Source of the DNA: Bradyrhizobium sp. AZCC 1693
GTDB taxonomy: Bacteria; Pseudomonadota; Alphaproteobacteria; Rhizobiales; Xanthobacteraceae
Direction of reading: 5' to 3'
Assembly (NCBI RefSeq): GCF_036924745.1
Contig: NZ_JAZHSD010000001.1
Location: 620,001 to 684,000, forward strand
Length of the DNA stretch: 64,000 nt
The first letter of the stretch is position 1. Each line of letters starts with the position of its first letter. Below are positions 1 to 8,383 of this stretch, one piece after another. The position numbers and the translations under genes were made by a program. The notes under the pieces were generated by a model. That model was not told the DNA's origin and did not search any database. It was given only the letters and a program-made list of their open reading frames with translations.

Positions 1-463
1 CATCGTCGAGCGTGGTGTCGGGCGTTTCGAAATAGGCGCAACTGTATTGCTTGTCGGCGTCGAGGAAGAGGGAATAGAGCCGCCCGTCGAGGTCATAGTG
101 ATGGGCGACGTTGTTTCTCGCCCGGCCGCGCCAATTGAATTGCCTGGCGTGCCGGCTGAAATAACGCAGCCACCATTGCAGCTTGGCCCAACGTGGTAGC
201 ATTTCGGGCTGGCCGAGCAGTATTTCGAGCGCATCCGCGATCGAGCCGTCCTCGACCACGAAGGTGCCGTCCATATAGGCTTCGCCAAGCGCCAGTTCGG
301 GATTGAGTAGAATACGGCGCTGGGTCCGCTCGGTCAGGAACTTCGCCGACACCGGACGGCCGGTTCCGTCACCGCAAGTAAACTTCGTCCCACTCGCGGC
401 CGTCAAATTCATCGTGCCGCGGCGAATGAACTGACCCAAGAAATAACGCAACAACCGATCCAT
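1..463 (-). CDS. cfa: cyclopropane-fatty-acyl-phospholipid synthase, N-terminal part (cut by window edge)
   Basis: This enzyme transfers a methylene group from S-adenosylmethionine to unsaturated acyl chains of membrane phospholipids. About 154 residues are visible before the gene runs off the left edge. Recognition rests on the family's N-terminal pattern: NPELALGEAYMDG at about residues 54-66, and the NNVAHHYD...YSLFLD segment at about 117-134 that leads into the SAM-binding domain. The ATG at 463 was chosen because no better in-frame start lies upstream. The catalytic half is outside the window, so intactness cannot be judged. Confidence 0.87.
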   Translation of the reverse strand, partial: MDRLLRYFLGQFIRRGTMNLTAASGTKFTCGDGTGRPVSAKFLTERTQRRILLNPELALGEAYMDGTFVVEDGSIADALEILLGQPEMLPRWAKLQWWLRYFSRHARQFNWRGRARNNVAHHYDLDGRLYSLFLDADKQYSCAYFETPDTTLDD

Positions 464-722
464 CGAAGCACCAATGGAACAAACTACTGTTATACCGACG
501 CACCCGGGAAAGATTGGTTCCAGGGATGGATCAAATTATCATAAGTATGATGATGCCGTGGCGCTATTGCGTTGGAGTCAAAGCGGATATTCTCAAAAAC
601 GGCGATCACGCAGATGCGCAATAAGCGTGCTTCCATTCGCGTCACAATCGGCTAAAAGGTGACCCCGCCGCCGGCCACGTGATGCGATTCCGGCAGTGAT
701 TCCACGTTTGGAGAAGCAGGGA

Positions 723-1832
723 ATGTTGAGCCGAGCGCTCAGTTTAGCGACGGTGACGCTCCTGATCGGCTGCCTCACAGCAGGCGTGGCGCGGGCGGTT
801 GAAAATCTCGACGCCGGCAAGAGCCCCTCGCAGATATTCTCGAACACGTGCAGCGCCTGCCACAAGAGCCCGCGTGGCCTGTTGAAGAGCGTGTCGGCTT
901 CGTCGTTGCCGGGTTTTCTGCGCCAGCACTATACGACCGGCACCGACATGGCCTCGGTGCTCTCGTCCTACCTGATATCCAACGGGGCCGCCGACCCCCG
1001 GTATCAGAGCAAGGACCAGCCAAAGAAGGACGCCAAGCAGGACGGAAAGGCGGATCAGCCCGACCGGCTCGGTCGCCGCCAGCCGCCGGCCGCACCTGCG
1101 CAGGAGGCTTCCCGGCCGGACGCCGACGGCGCACCCCCGCAAGGCGAGGGCGCGCGTCCGGGCCGAGACGCGAAGCGGCTAGCGCGGCCGCACACGGCGC
1201 CCGAAGCCGCTAAACCTGCAGATGGCCAGACCCCGGCGCAGGCCGCGACCGACAGCAAATCGGGCGTCAGGCAGAAGCAGGGCAGACGTGGCAAGCCCAT
1301 CACCGAGGAGCCGCCGAAAACCCAGCAGGCAGCCCCTGGTGATGCCGCGAACGAAGATGCGTCGCGGGATGCCGCCAAGGCTGAAACTGCCGCGACAGAA
1401 TCCGGCAAGGCCGATCCTTCCAAGACCGATCTTTCCAAGACCGATCTTTCCAAGACCGATCCTGCCAAGACCGATCCTGCCAAGACCGATCCTGCCAAGA
1501 CCGATCCTGCCAAGACCGACGCGATCACGACGGACGGCGACAAGCCGGCCAATGAGGCGGCGAAGCCCGCGAGCGAGTCGGAAAAGCCGGCACGCGAGGG
1601 CAGCTCCGAGACCGCCAAGGTCGACGCTCCCAAGGAGAACGTCGGCAGCGAGCCCAACCCGCTCCGGCCCGATCCGGCGCCGCCGGCTTCCGCAACGACC
1701 GTCCCTGAGCCGGCCGCGAGCCCCTCCGCAGCGGAGCCTGCACCCGCGACGCCTCCACCAGTAACGGCCACGGCGCCCGCCGCATCGCCGGTAGCGCCGG
1801 CCGGCTCCCCCACACCACCCATCTCGCGCTAG
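723..1832 (+). CDS. exported c-type haem-motif protein with long Ala/Lys/Pro/Asp-rich tail
   Basis: The predicted product has 369 residues. A signal peptide covers about residues 1-25 and is followed at once by a haem c motif, CSACH (Cys43, Cys46, His47). The region to about residue 110 looks like a small cytochrome-like domain. The rest is low-complexity, rich in Ala, Pro, Lys and Asp, and includes a KTDPA/KTDLS pentapeptide repeat. The ATG at 723 is preferred over one at 696 because GGAG sits about 9 bases upstream of it and the signal peptide then starts cleanly. The role is unknown; a periplasmic electron carrier or envelope-spanning tether is possible. The tail is unlike ordinary cytochromes. 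Confidence 0.7.
   Translation: MLSRALSLATVTLLIGCLTAGVARAVENLDAGKSPSQIFSNTCSACHKSPRGLLKSVSASSLPGFLRQHYTTGTDMASVLSSYLISNGAADPRYQSKDQPKKDAKQDGKADQPDRLGRRQPPAAPAQEASRPDADGAPPQGEGARPGRDAKRLARPHTAPEAAKPADGQTPAQAATDSKSGVRQKQGRRGKPITEEPPKTQQAAPGDAANEDASRDAAKAETAATESGKADPSKTDLSKTDLSKTDPAKTDPAKTDPAKTDPAKTDAITTDGDKPANEAAKPASESEKPAREGSSETAKVDAPKENVGSEPNPLRPDPAPPASATTVPEPAASPSAAEPAPATPPPVTATAPAASPVAPAGSPTPPISR
1411..1515 (+). repeat. seven tandem 15-bp units encoding K-T-D-x-x repeats
   Basis: Seven consecutive 15-bp units of the form CCGATCCTGCCAAGA lie inside the preceding gene. The first is CCGATCCTTCCAAGA, the next two carry CTTTCC, and the last four are identical. They encode the pentapeptide KTDPA/KTDLS in frame, so copy-number change would not shift the reading frame. 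Confidence 0.93.
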
Positions 1833-1873
1833 GATTTCAGACGCCCGAATGCCGGTCGATGGTGTGATCTCAC

Positions 1874-1903
1874 TTGACCAGTTCTAGAGCGTTACTCTAG
1901 AGT
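1874..1903 (+). promoter_or_regulatory. putative promoter and TetR operator upstream of the 1935 regulator gene
   Basis: A perfect inverted repeat TCTAGAG-CGTTA-CTCTAGA spans 1883-1901. It overlaps a plausible promoter: TTGACC at 1874-1879 and TAGAGT at 1898-1903, spaced 18 bp. It lies about 34 bp before the TetR-family start codon, the usual place for an autoregulatory operator. Binding is inferred. Confidence 0.5.
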
Positions 1904-1934
1904 AGAAATCCAACGGCTTGAAAGACGAACGTGA

Positions 1935-2540
1935 ATGACCACGGCGCGCGAGGATCTGCTGGCGGCGGGATTGGCGGTGTTCGACCGTGACGGTTTTGAG
2001 GGGGCCACCGTGGCGGCCATCAGAACCCGCGCGCGGGCGTCCAACGGCAGCTTCTTCCATTTCTTCGGGTCGAAGAAGGAACTGGCGGGCACGCTGTTCC
2101 TGGAAATCCTCGCCCGTTATCACGCAGCCGTCGTGGCCGCGCTCGATGAATCCTGCGGAGGGCGGGAAGGCGTGGCGCGGCTGATCCGCGCGCATCTCGA
2201 ATGGGTCGTCAATTCCCGGCGCGAGGCGCGCTATCTGTTCGAAATTTCCCGCAGCGAATGGACCGAGGAGATCCGCGGTGCGCAGCGCGCGCAAAATTCG
2301 CGTCTTGTGGAAGCCGTCGAGCGATGGCGCGCGCCGCTGGTTGAGCGCGGCGAATTGCTGCCGATGACTTCGCCGGTGTTCTTCAGCCAGATCATCGGTC
2401 CGGCGCAGATTTTTTGCCGCGCATGGCTGTCGGGCCGCGACCGTGCCGATCCAAGAGAGCAGGCCGACATCCTGATCGCCTGTGCCATCCGCGCGGTGGT
2501 CGCGCCCGATGCGGTCGACAAACCGGGAGAAACCGTATGA
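1935..2540 (+). CDS. TetR/AcrR family transcriptional regulator
   Basis: The product has 201 residues with a TetR-type N-terminal helix-turn-helix at about residues 24-45 (GATVAAI...SNGSFFHFF) and a divergent C-terminal ligand-binding domain. Its stop overlaps the start of the thioesterase gene by 4 bp (ATGA), so the two are probably co-transcribed and translationally coupled. A 7-5-7 inverted repeat immediately upstream suggests autorepression. The ligand is unknown; an acyl-CoA or aromatic-CoA effector would fit the downstream thioesterase, but this is inference. Confidence 0.85.
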   Translation: MTTAREDLLAAGLAVFDRDGFEGATVAAIRTRARASNGSFFHFFGSKKELAGTLFLEILARYHAAVVAALDESCGGREGVARLIRAHLEWVVNSRREARYLFEISRSEWTEEIRGAQRAQNSRLVEAVERWRAPLVERGELLPMTSPVFFSQIIGPAQIFCRAWLSGRDRADPREQADILIACAIRAVVAPDAVDKPGETV

Positions 2541-3001
2541 GTGCGAATAACGATCCCGACTTCGCGCCGATTGCGACCCGTATCCGCGACAATGTCGGCC
2601 GCCAGGGCTTCATGACCCATATCGGGGCCGAACTGTCCGAGCTGACGCGCGGCACCTGCACGCTTGCGGTCGACCGCCGGCCGGAACTGTTGCAGCAGCA
2701 CGGCCTGTTCCACGGCGGCGTCACCGCCTTCCTAGTCGACAACGCTACCACGATTGCGGCCGCGACATCGCGGGGGCAGTCGGCGCTGACGGCGGAGTAC
2801 AAATTGAATCTGCTGTCGCCGGCGACAGGCGAGCGTTTGATCTGCCGGGCGCGCGTGATCAAACCCGGACGTCAGGTCGCCGTGGTTGCGGCCGACGTGT
2901 TCTGCGTGATCGACGGCAAAGAGAAGCACACGGCCACGGCGCTCGCCTCGATCGCAATGCTGGACGACAAGGCGGCTGCCAGAATCCCAAGCCCGGCCTG
3001 A
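2537..3001 (+). CDS. PaaI-type hotdog-fold thioesterase
   Basis: A 154-residue single-domain hotdog protein. The signature HGGVTAFLVDNA (His59-Gly60-Gly61, Asp68) matches the PaaI/YbgC-like thioesterase family, which hydrolyses acyl- or aryl-CoA thioesters in the cytosol. The start used is the ATG inside the ATGA overlap with the upstream regulator; the reading frame is open further upstream, but only inside the TetR gene. Substrate cannot be told from sequence. Confidence 0.85.
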   Translation: MSANNDPDFAPIATRIRDNVGRQGFMTHIGAELSELTRGTCTLAVDRRPELLQQHGLFHGGVTAFLVDNATTIAAATSRGQSALTAEYKLNLLSPATGERLICRARVIKPGRQVAVVAADVFCVIDGKEKHTATALASIAMLDDKAAARIPSPA

Positions 3002-3048
3002 GGGGCCGGGCTTGAGGTCGTCATAGGGAGTTGTGAGCCGGAAGCGCG

Positions 3049-3648
3049 TTACTTCTCGGTCGCAGCAGCCGCCGGCGCCTCGTCGTCGTGCTGGGCTTCC
3101 GGATCGAAGAACTCGCCGGCCGCGGCGAGCGCCTCGGCGGCGGCGTCCTGGTCTTCCTGACGGGTCGAGATGTCCTCGCCGCGGTTGATGCGCTCGGCCT
3201 CATCGGCGCTGCGCGCCACGGTGACGCTGACGCTGACTTCGACTTCCGGATGCACGGCGATGCTGATCGTGTGCTTGCCGATGGTCTTGATCGGCGCATC
3301 CAGCAGAACCTGGCTGCGGCTGATGGTGACGCCGTCGGCCTCAAAGGAGGCGATGATGTCGCGCACGCTGACCGAGCCGAACAGCTGGCCGGTTTCGGAG
3401 GCCTGACGCAGCACGACCACGTTACGGCCGTTGATCTTCTCCGCGACCTTGCTCGCTTCGCCCTTGGCCTTGAGGTTGTTGGCCTCGAGCTCGGCCTTCA
3501 TGCCGTCGAACTTGGCGCGGTTGTCGGCGGTGGCGCGCAGCGCCTTGCCACGCTTGAGCAGAAAATTGCGGGCAAACCCGTCCTTGACGCGGACGACTTC
3601 GCCCATCTGGCCGAGCTTGGCGACGCGTTCCAGCAAGATGACTTCCAT
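3049..3648 (-). CDS. rplI: 50S ribosomal protein L9
   Basis: A 199-residue L9 protein of the large ribosomal subunit. The N-terminal rRNA-binding domain is clear ([19 protein letters not shown] at about residues 3-21). It is followed by the long helix, the C-terminal domain, and an acidic Ala/Glu-rich extension typical of rhizobial L9. The start at 3648 has an AGGAGA Shine-Dalgarno 7 bases upstream; the frame is open further, but that part is not L9-like. It is the last gene of the rpsF-rpsR-DUF2232-rplI operon. Confidence 0.97.
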   Translation of the reverse strand: MEVILLERVAKLGQMGEVVRVKDGFARNFLLKRGKALRATADNRAKFDGMKAELEANNLKAKGEASKVAEKINGRNVVVLRQASETGQLFGSVSVRDIIASFEADGVTISRSQVLLDAPIKTIGKHTISIAVHPEVEVSVSVTVARSADEAERINRGEDISTRQEDQDAAAEALAAAGEFFDPEAQHDDEAPAAAATEK

Positions 3649-3700
3649 TTTCGTTCTCCTTTTGAGTGTTCGATATGCGGTTGAATGGATGGTTGGAGTT

Positions 3701-4672
3701 TCAGGATGCGGGCAGAGGCGGGGGCTTGCCACGTAGATAGCGTTGGCGAATTCCGAAGACGGCGTCCGCAAGACCGAGCGCGATCATCGCCAGCACCGGC
3801 CAGCCGAACGCGACAACGATCGCGTAAGTGCAGCAGAGCCAGAAGACGCGGCTCTTGAGCGCCAGCGTCAGCGTGTGCAGCACGGCGAAGCCGGTGAGGC
3901 CGTAGGCCATCATCAGCGCTGTCGTCGTGATTTGTGCGAACATCGCGGCGAGCCCGCCGATAAAGCAAAAGGCCAGCGCGACCGACAGCGCCACCAGTGT
4001 CATCGGCGGCAATTCCGCGCTCTTCAGATCGGGCCATGGCCGGTGCAGCCGGCCGGACGTCGCCGTGATCTTGCCGGCGAGCCAGAGGTTGAGCGTCAAC
4101 GTCATTATGGCGACGATCGTTGCGGCCGCTGGCGCGACGATGGCAAGCGCTGCGACCCAGCGCTCGATATCGCCCGACGACGCCGCATCGCGAGCTCTTA
4201 GAATTCGCGACAGGCCGCTGCGCAGCGAGTTGGTGATGGTCTCGGCATCAGTGCCAAGCGTCAGCATGGCCGCAATCGTGGCCAATGCGGCAAAGCCTGC
4301 GATCCAGAGCAGAATGCGGCCGACCGGATACCATTCGAATTGCGGTGCGGCCTGCGCCGAGCCATTACCGGCGGCTGCACCGGGCAGCGGCCGTCCCAGC
4401 AGCGAGAGGTGGCCGAGCCACCAGGCAGGTACCGCAACGGTAATGGCAAAGGCGATGCAGTAGGGCAGACCGAAGATCGCGCCGAGGCCGGAAGCGGCAA
4501 CAATACCGCCGATCGTCGCTGCGATCGGTCCCCATCCCAAGGCCGCCACCATCAGCGGCAGCGGCGCCAGATAGAACAGCAGCAATGAGATCAGCGCGCC
4601 CGAGATGATCGAGGCGAACATCAGCGCCGACGCGCAGCCGGCGGCAAGACCAATGAGGACAATCGCGATCAT
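3701..4672 (-). CDS. DUF2232 family multi-spanning inner membrane protein
   Basis: The product has about 323 residues and is very hydrophobic, with roughly eight predicted membrane segments. It corresponds to the DUF2232 family protein that sits between rpsR and rplI in many Rhizobiales. The start at 4672 was chosen for the AAGGAG about 10 bases upstream; an in-frame ATG at 4723 would add 17 residues but has no clear ribosome site. Function is unknown. The fixed position inside a ribosomal protein operon is conserved context, not evidence of a ribosomal role. Confidence 0.83.
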   Translation of the reverse strand: MIAIVLIGLAAGCASALMFASIISGALISLLLFYLAPLPLMVAALGWGPIAATIGGIVAASGLGAIFGLPYCIAFAITVAVPAWWLGHLSLLGRPLPGAAAGNGSAQAAPQFEWYPVGRILLWIAGFAALATIAAMLTLGTDAETITNSLRSGLSRILRARDAASSGDIERWVAALAIVAPAAATIVAIMTLTLNLWLAGKITATSGRLHRPWPDLKSAELPPMTLVALSVALAFCFIGGLAAMFAQITTTALMMAYGLTGFAVLHTLTLALKSRVFWLCCTYAIVVAFGWPVLAMIALGLADAVFGIRQRYLRGKPPPLPAS

Positions 4673-4796
4673 CAGCTGTCCCGCTCCTTTCGAGCGGTTA
4701 GAGGTCGTGTCGACCCCAACCATCGGCGACCGGACGACCCGGAAGCCTTATGAAGAATTGTGACCGGCGGCGCGAACGCCGCCGGTCGAAGACATT

Positions 4797-5036
4797 TTAG
4801 CGAATGACGTAGGGCAGCAGGCCGAGGAAACGCGAGCGCTTGATGGCGCGCGCGAGCTCACGCTGCTTCTTGGCGGAGACGGCAGTGATGCGGCTCGGCA
4901 CGATCTTGCCGCGCTCGGAGACGTAACGCATCAACAGCTTGGAATCCTTGTAGTCGATCTTCGGCGCATTCGGGCCCGTGAACGGGCAGGTCTTGCGGCG
5001 ACGGAAAAACGGACGGCGTGCACCAGCTTCAGCCAT
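4797..5036 (-). CDS. rpsR: 30S ribosomal protein S18
   Basis: The 79-residue product matches S18 along its whole length: [15 protein letters not shown] in the N-terminal half, then [34 protein letters not shown]18 binds S6 in the platform of the small subunit. The gene starts 5 bp after the rpsF stop codon, and the DUF2232 gene follows. Confidence 0.98.
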   Translation of the reverse strand: MAEAGARRPFFRRRKTCPFTGPNAPKIDYKDSKLLMRYVSERGKIVPSRITAVSAKKQRELARAIKRSRFLGLLPYVIR

Positions 5037-5041
5037 GATTC

Positions 5042-5515
5042 TTACTCCTCTCCCGTCGCTTCAACAGCGTCTTCGCGCGGACGGCGCGGGCCACGGTCGC
5101 CGCGGAAGCCACCGCCTTCACGATCGCCACGGAAGCCGCCTTCGCGGTCGCCGCGGAAGCCGCCGCCGCGATCGTCGCGCTCGCGGTCACGATCGGCCTT
5201 GCGCATCATTGCCGAGGGACCTTCCTCGTGCTCTTCGACGCGGACGGTGAGGTAGCGGATGACGTCTTCTGAGATCCGCTCCTGCCGCTCGATCTCGGTG
5301 ACCGCGGAGGAGGGCGCATCGATGTTCATCAGCACGAAATGCGCTTTGCGATTCTTGTTCATGCGGTAGGTGAGGGAGCGCACGCCCCAGTTCTCGGTCT
5401 TGGTGACCTTGCCGCCGAGCCCTTCGACGATGCCCGTCATCTGGGTGGTCAGCTCTTCGACCTGCTGGGTGCTCGCATCCTGACGCGCGAGAAAAACATG
5501 CTCATAAAGAGGCAT
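5042..5515 (-). CDS. rpsF: 30S ribosomal protein S6 with Gly/Arg/Asp-rich C-terminal extension
   Basis: The 157-residue product begins [13 protein letters not shown], and the S6 fold covers about residues 1-100. The last 45 or so residues are a disordered extension with repeated GGFRGDRE units, longer than the E. coli-type acidic tail. The start at 5515 has AGGA upstream at good spacing; further upstream the frame is not S6-like. It is the first gene of the rpsF-rpsR-DUF2232-rplI operon. Confidence 0.97.
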   Translation of the reverse strand: MPLYEHVFLARQDASTQQVEELTTQMTGIVEGLGGKVTKTENWGVRSLTYRMNKNRKAHFVLMNIDAPSSAVTEIERQERISEDVIRYLTVRVEEHEEGPSAMMRKADRDRERDDRGGGFRGDREGGFRGDREGGGFRGDRGPRRPREDAVEATGEE

Positions 5516-5805
5516 GGGTGTCCTTTCCTGTGTTGGCGCGGTTCCCGGCGGCAAGCCCTTCGAGGCCTTCGGAAAGGACTCGGGTAAGCTCAGAAGGCGG
5601 AAGCACGGGACGACGGGCCAACTGGCCCTGCCACATCAACATCGCCAAAAGGTGAGATTGCTGAGACCGTCCGTTCAGCTCCCGGCCGGGATCCACGGAT
5701 GGCGCGGTTTATAAGGATTTTCAGCGCGCTGGCAAGGCTTCTTGCGTCGACATGAAAGGGTTCCTCGGTCTCTCCAACGGGAGGCCGTGATGGCAGCCGA
5801 CCGGG

Positions 5806-5837
5806 TTGACATATTTGTTTGTATATCATACAAACAA
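5806..5837 (+). promoter_or_regulatory. promoter with perfect 23-bp TetR-type operator
   Basis: A consensus -35 TTGACA (5806-5811) is followed by the perfect inverted repeat TTGTTTGTAT-ATC-ATACAAACAA (5815-5837). The repeat fills the spacer and covers a TACAAA -10 element at 17-bp spacing. It ends 15 bp before the ATG of the TetR gene at 5853, so bound repressor would block its own promoter and that of the co-transcribed desaturase. Confidence 0.75.
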
Positions 5838-5852
5838 TGGCGAGAGGACAAG

Positions 5853-6563
5853 ATGGCCCCCAAGTCCATCCAGAGCGCGTCTGAAATGCCTGCCGGCGAC
5901 CCCAAGCACGCCGCTCGCGCCACGCGTACGGCCGGACGCCAGATGCGCTCGCGACTGCTCGACGGCGCCAGCCGGCTGTTCAAGGAGCGAGGCCTTGCCG
6001 GAACCTCGATTTCGGACATTGCGGCGGCCGCGGACGCCTTTCCAAGCCAGATCACCTATTACTTCCGCACCAAGGAAGCGTTGTTCGTCGAAGCCGCCTG
6101 CCGCGAGATGCTCTATCTGGCGCGCGCGACCGAGCAGGCTGCGCTTCAGGCGCACACGCCGCGGGAATACACGCACGCGCTGGCGGAGACGGTGACAGCG
6201 ACGGATTCGGTGGCCTTCTTCGCCGAAGCCTTGACCCTGACCAGACGTCGCCAGGACCTCGCGCCGTTGGTTGAACGAACCATAGAGCGTCTGCACAGCG
6301 AAGGCGCCCGCGCCTATGCAAGCCAGGTCGAGCGGCATGGCTGGCGCTCACTCCGCGCGCCGCAGGAAAGCTCGCGGCGGTTCTGGGCGGTCGCGATCGG
6401 CGTCATGGTCGAAGGCTATGCGATGGGGCGATCGGCCGAGGATTTATGCAGCGAAATGCTGCGCGTGCTGGGCGATCAGGCCACGCCACCGACCGGGGCC
6501 GATAGCTCCAGGCTGCGGCTGGTTGACGATCGCGACAAACCCGACGGGGAAGGATCGTCATGA
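5853..6563 (+). CDS. TetR/AcrR family regulator of the adjoining desaturase
   Basis: The product has 236 residues. The N-terminal TetR helix-turn-helix is clear at about residues 50-72 (GTSISDIAAAAD...QITYYF), with the typical RTKEALF continuation and a C-terminal all-helical domain. The ATG at 5853 has GAGAGGA just upstream and lies right after the operator palindrome; longer in-frame starts would place the operator inside the gene. The stop overlaps the desaturase start by 4 bp. It probably senses a lipid or fatty acid and represses the pair. Confidence 0.87.
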   Translation: MAPKSIQSASEMPAGDPKHAARATRTAGRQMRSRLLDGASRLFKERGLAGTSISDIAAAADAFPSQITYYFRTKEALFVEAACREMLYLARATEQAALQAHTPREYTHALAETVTATDSVAFFAEALTLTRRRQDLAPLVERTIERLHSEGARAYASQVERHGWRSLRAPQESSRRFWAVAIGVMVEGYAMGRSAEDLCSEMLRVLGDQATPPTGADSSRLRLVDDRDKPDGEGSS

Positions 6564-7585
6564 CCGCGCTTCGTATGCGTGCCCGCGACTTTCTGAACGA
6601 GGATCAACTGATCGCCGTACGCCAGCGCGTGACGTGGAAGGGGATGGCCCTGATCGCACATGCATGGGCGCTGATATTGGGATCGGTCGCGCTGGTCGCC
6701 TGGTGGCCCAATCCGCTGACCTTTTTGCTGGCGGTGGGCATCATCGGCTCGCGTCAGCTCGGGCTTGCGATCCTGATGCATGACGGCGCGCATGGTTGCC
6801 TGTCGGCGGACGAGAACGTCAACCTGACGCTCAGCCAATGGTTCTGCGCCTATCCGATCTTCGCCGAGACGCGGGCCTATCGCCGCTATCATCTGCAGCA
6901 CCATGCACGCACGCAGCAGGAAGACGATCCCGATCTGGTGCTGTCGGCGCCGTTTCCGATCACGTCGATGAGCTATCGGCGCAAGTTCTTTCGCGACATC
7001 ACCGGCCAGACCGGCTATCAGCAGCGCAAGGCGCTGTTTCTGAATGCGCTCGGGCCGAAGGAATGGCCCTTTGCGCGCCGCGCTGCGCATTTCCGGGAAA
7101 AACTTGGTCCGCAGTGTGCCGTCAATGCGGTACTGTTCACCGGCCTCGCCGCTGTCGGCGTGTGGTGGGCCTATCCGCTGCTATGGCTGTTGCCGCTGCT
7201 CACCTGGCAGATGGTCATTACCCGGATCCGCAATATCGCCGAACATGCAGTCGTTCCCGACTCCAGCGATCCCTTGCGCAACACCCGCACCACGCGCGCG
7301 AATTTCCTCGAGCGGCTGTTCATTGCGCCATACTACGTCAACTATCACCTCGAACATCATCTGTTGTTCTACGTGCCCTGCTACAACCTGCCGCGCGTTC
7401 ACCGTATACTCAGTGAAAGCCGGTATGCGGATCGCATGGAGGTGCAGCCCAATTACGCCGCCGTGCTGCGGCTCGCGACCGCCAGGCCGAACCATGAGGA
7501 CCGGCCGGGCAACGTCGTGAGCAGCGCACGTCGCGCCCGGGCCGGGAAAGAGGTTGGCGGCGACCAGCAAGCAGGCGGCTTTTAA
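6560..7585 (+). CDS. membrane fatty acid desaturase
   Basis: A 341-residue integral membrane di-iron desaturase. All three histidine boxes are present: HDGAH (74-78), HLQHH (111-115) and HLEHH (263-267), with hydrophobic segments around residues 30-72 and 190-222. Such enzymes introduce double bonds into acyl chains of membrane lipids (or hydroxylate them) using O2 and an electron donor. The gene overlaps the TetR gene by ATGA, so the pair forms an operon under the 23-bp operator. The exact substrate and regiospecificity are not visible. Confidence 0.88.
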   Translation: MTALRMRARDFLNEDQLIAVRQRVTWKGMALIAHAWALILGSVALVAWWPNPLTFLLAVGIIGSRQLGLAILMHDGAHGCLSADENVNLTLSQWFCAYPIFAETRAYRRYHLQHHARTQQEDDPDLVLSAPFPITSMSYRRKFFRDITGQTGYQQRKALFLNALGPKEWPFARRAAHFREKLGPQCAVNAVLFTGLAAVGVWWAYPLLWLLPLLTWQMVITRIRNIAEHAVVPDSSDPLRNTRTTRANFLERLFIAPYYVNYHLEHHLLFYVPCYNLPRVHRILSESRYADRMEVQPNYAAVLRLATARPNHEDRPGNVVSSARRARAGKEVGGDQQAGGF

Positions 7586-7644
7586 AGATGAGCATCTCCT
7601 TGTCGCCCTTTCCTGGGCGGCAATCGCCGTGAAGGAGCCAGCGC

Positions 7645-8271
7645 ATGGTCGATCTGAGCACCTTGGTTGCATATGGGGCGGTAGTGCTCGGCTTTGTATT
7701 CATTCCGGGTCCCGCCACACTCCTCACCGTTGCACGGGCAACGAGTTCGGGCACCAGGGTGGGAATCGCGACCGGCGTGGGGATCGCGGCTGGCGACATG
7801 ATTCATACCATTATGGCTATCGTCGGCATCTCGGCGGTCATTGCCACTTCGGCATTGCTGTTCAGCATCATCAAATACGTTGGTGCAGCGTATCTCGTTT
7901 ACCTCGGCATTCGTGCAATCCTCGAGAGAACGCCGGCAAATCTGACGGCCGGCGCACTACCAATCTCAGCCGGCAAGGCATTCAGGCAGGCTATTTTGGC
8001 CGAGGTGCTAAATCCAAAAACCGCGCTTTTCTTTCTCGCGTTCCTCCCGCAGTTCGTGGCGCCTGAAAACGGATCGGTCATGCTTCAATTGACGATCCTG
8101 GGCGTCCTTTTTGTCCTGCTGGGGCTCGTCAGTACGGTGGTTTTTGCGGTCTGCGCCGGAGGACTGGGCAACTTTCTCCGTCGAAATCCCACCGTGCAAA
8201 AATGGCAGGGCAAGGCAGTTGGTGGCATCTATTGCGCTCTAGGCGTCCGACTGGCGCTGCAAGAACGCTGA
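7645..8271 (+). CDS. LysE/RhtB family amino-acid or metabolite exporter
   Basis: The 208-residue product has about six hydrophobic segments. The LysE/RhtB pattern is clear: GFVFIPGPATLLTVARA near residues 15-31, then the GAAYLVYLGIRAI segment and the FRQAILAEVLNPKTALFFLAFLPQF block. These inner-membrane proteins export amino acids or related compounds by proton antiport. It lies alone between the desaturase and fabD. Substrate is not inferable. Confidence 0.88.
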   Translation: MVDLSTLVAYGAVVLGFVFIPGPATLLTVARATSSGTRVGIATGVGIAAGDMIHTIMAIVGISAVIATSALLFSIIKYVGAAYLVYLGIRAILERTPANLTAGALPISAGKAFRQAILAEVLNPKTALFFLAFLPQFVAPENGSVMLQLTILGVLFVLLGLVSTVVFAVCAGGLGNFLRRNPTVQKWQGKAVGGIYCALGVRLALQER

Positions 8272-8327
8272 GCCTGTTCGCCCCAATTCCCGGCCTTTCC
8301 ACGGAATGCGTCATACCGCAGCGCGGC

Positions 8328-8357
8328 TTGACATCCCCACCTCGGTCAGTGTCTTAC
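8328..8357 (+). promoter_or_regulatory. possible promoter for fabD
   Basis: A consensus -35 TTGACA at 8328-8333 is followed after 18 bp by the weak -10 TCTTAC at 8352-8357. The fabD ATG lies 27 bp further on, with a GAGGGAG ribosome site in between. This is consensus matching only; the -10 is poor. Confidence 0.3.
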
Positions 8358-8383
8358 GGCCCCATTCGAATGAGGGAGCGCCG

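Noticed and set aside
474..662. 62-codon plus-strand frame upstream of the haem protein gene
   Set aside because: No ribosome site, poor codon use, and no recognisable domain; it lies in the divergent gap between cfa and the 723 gene.
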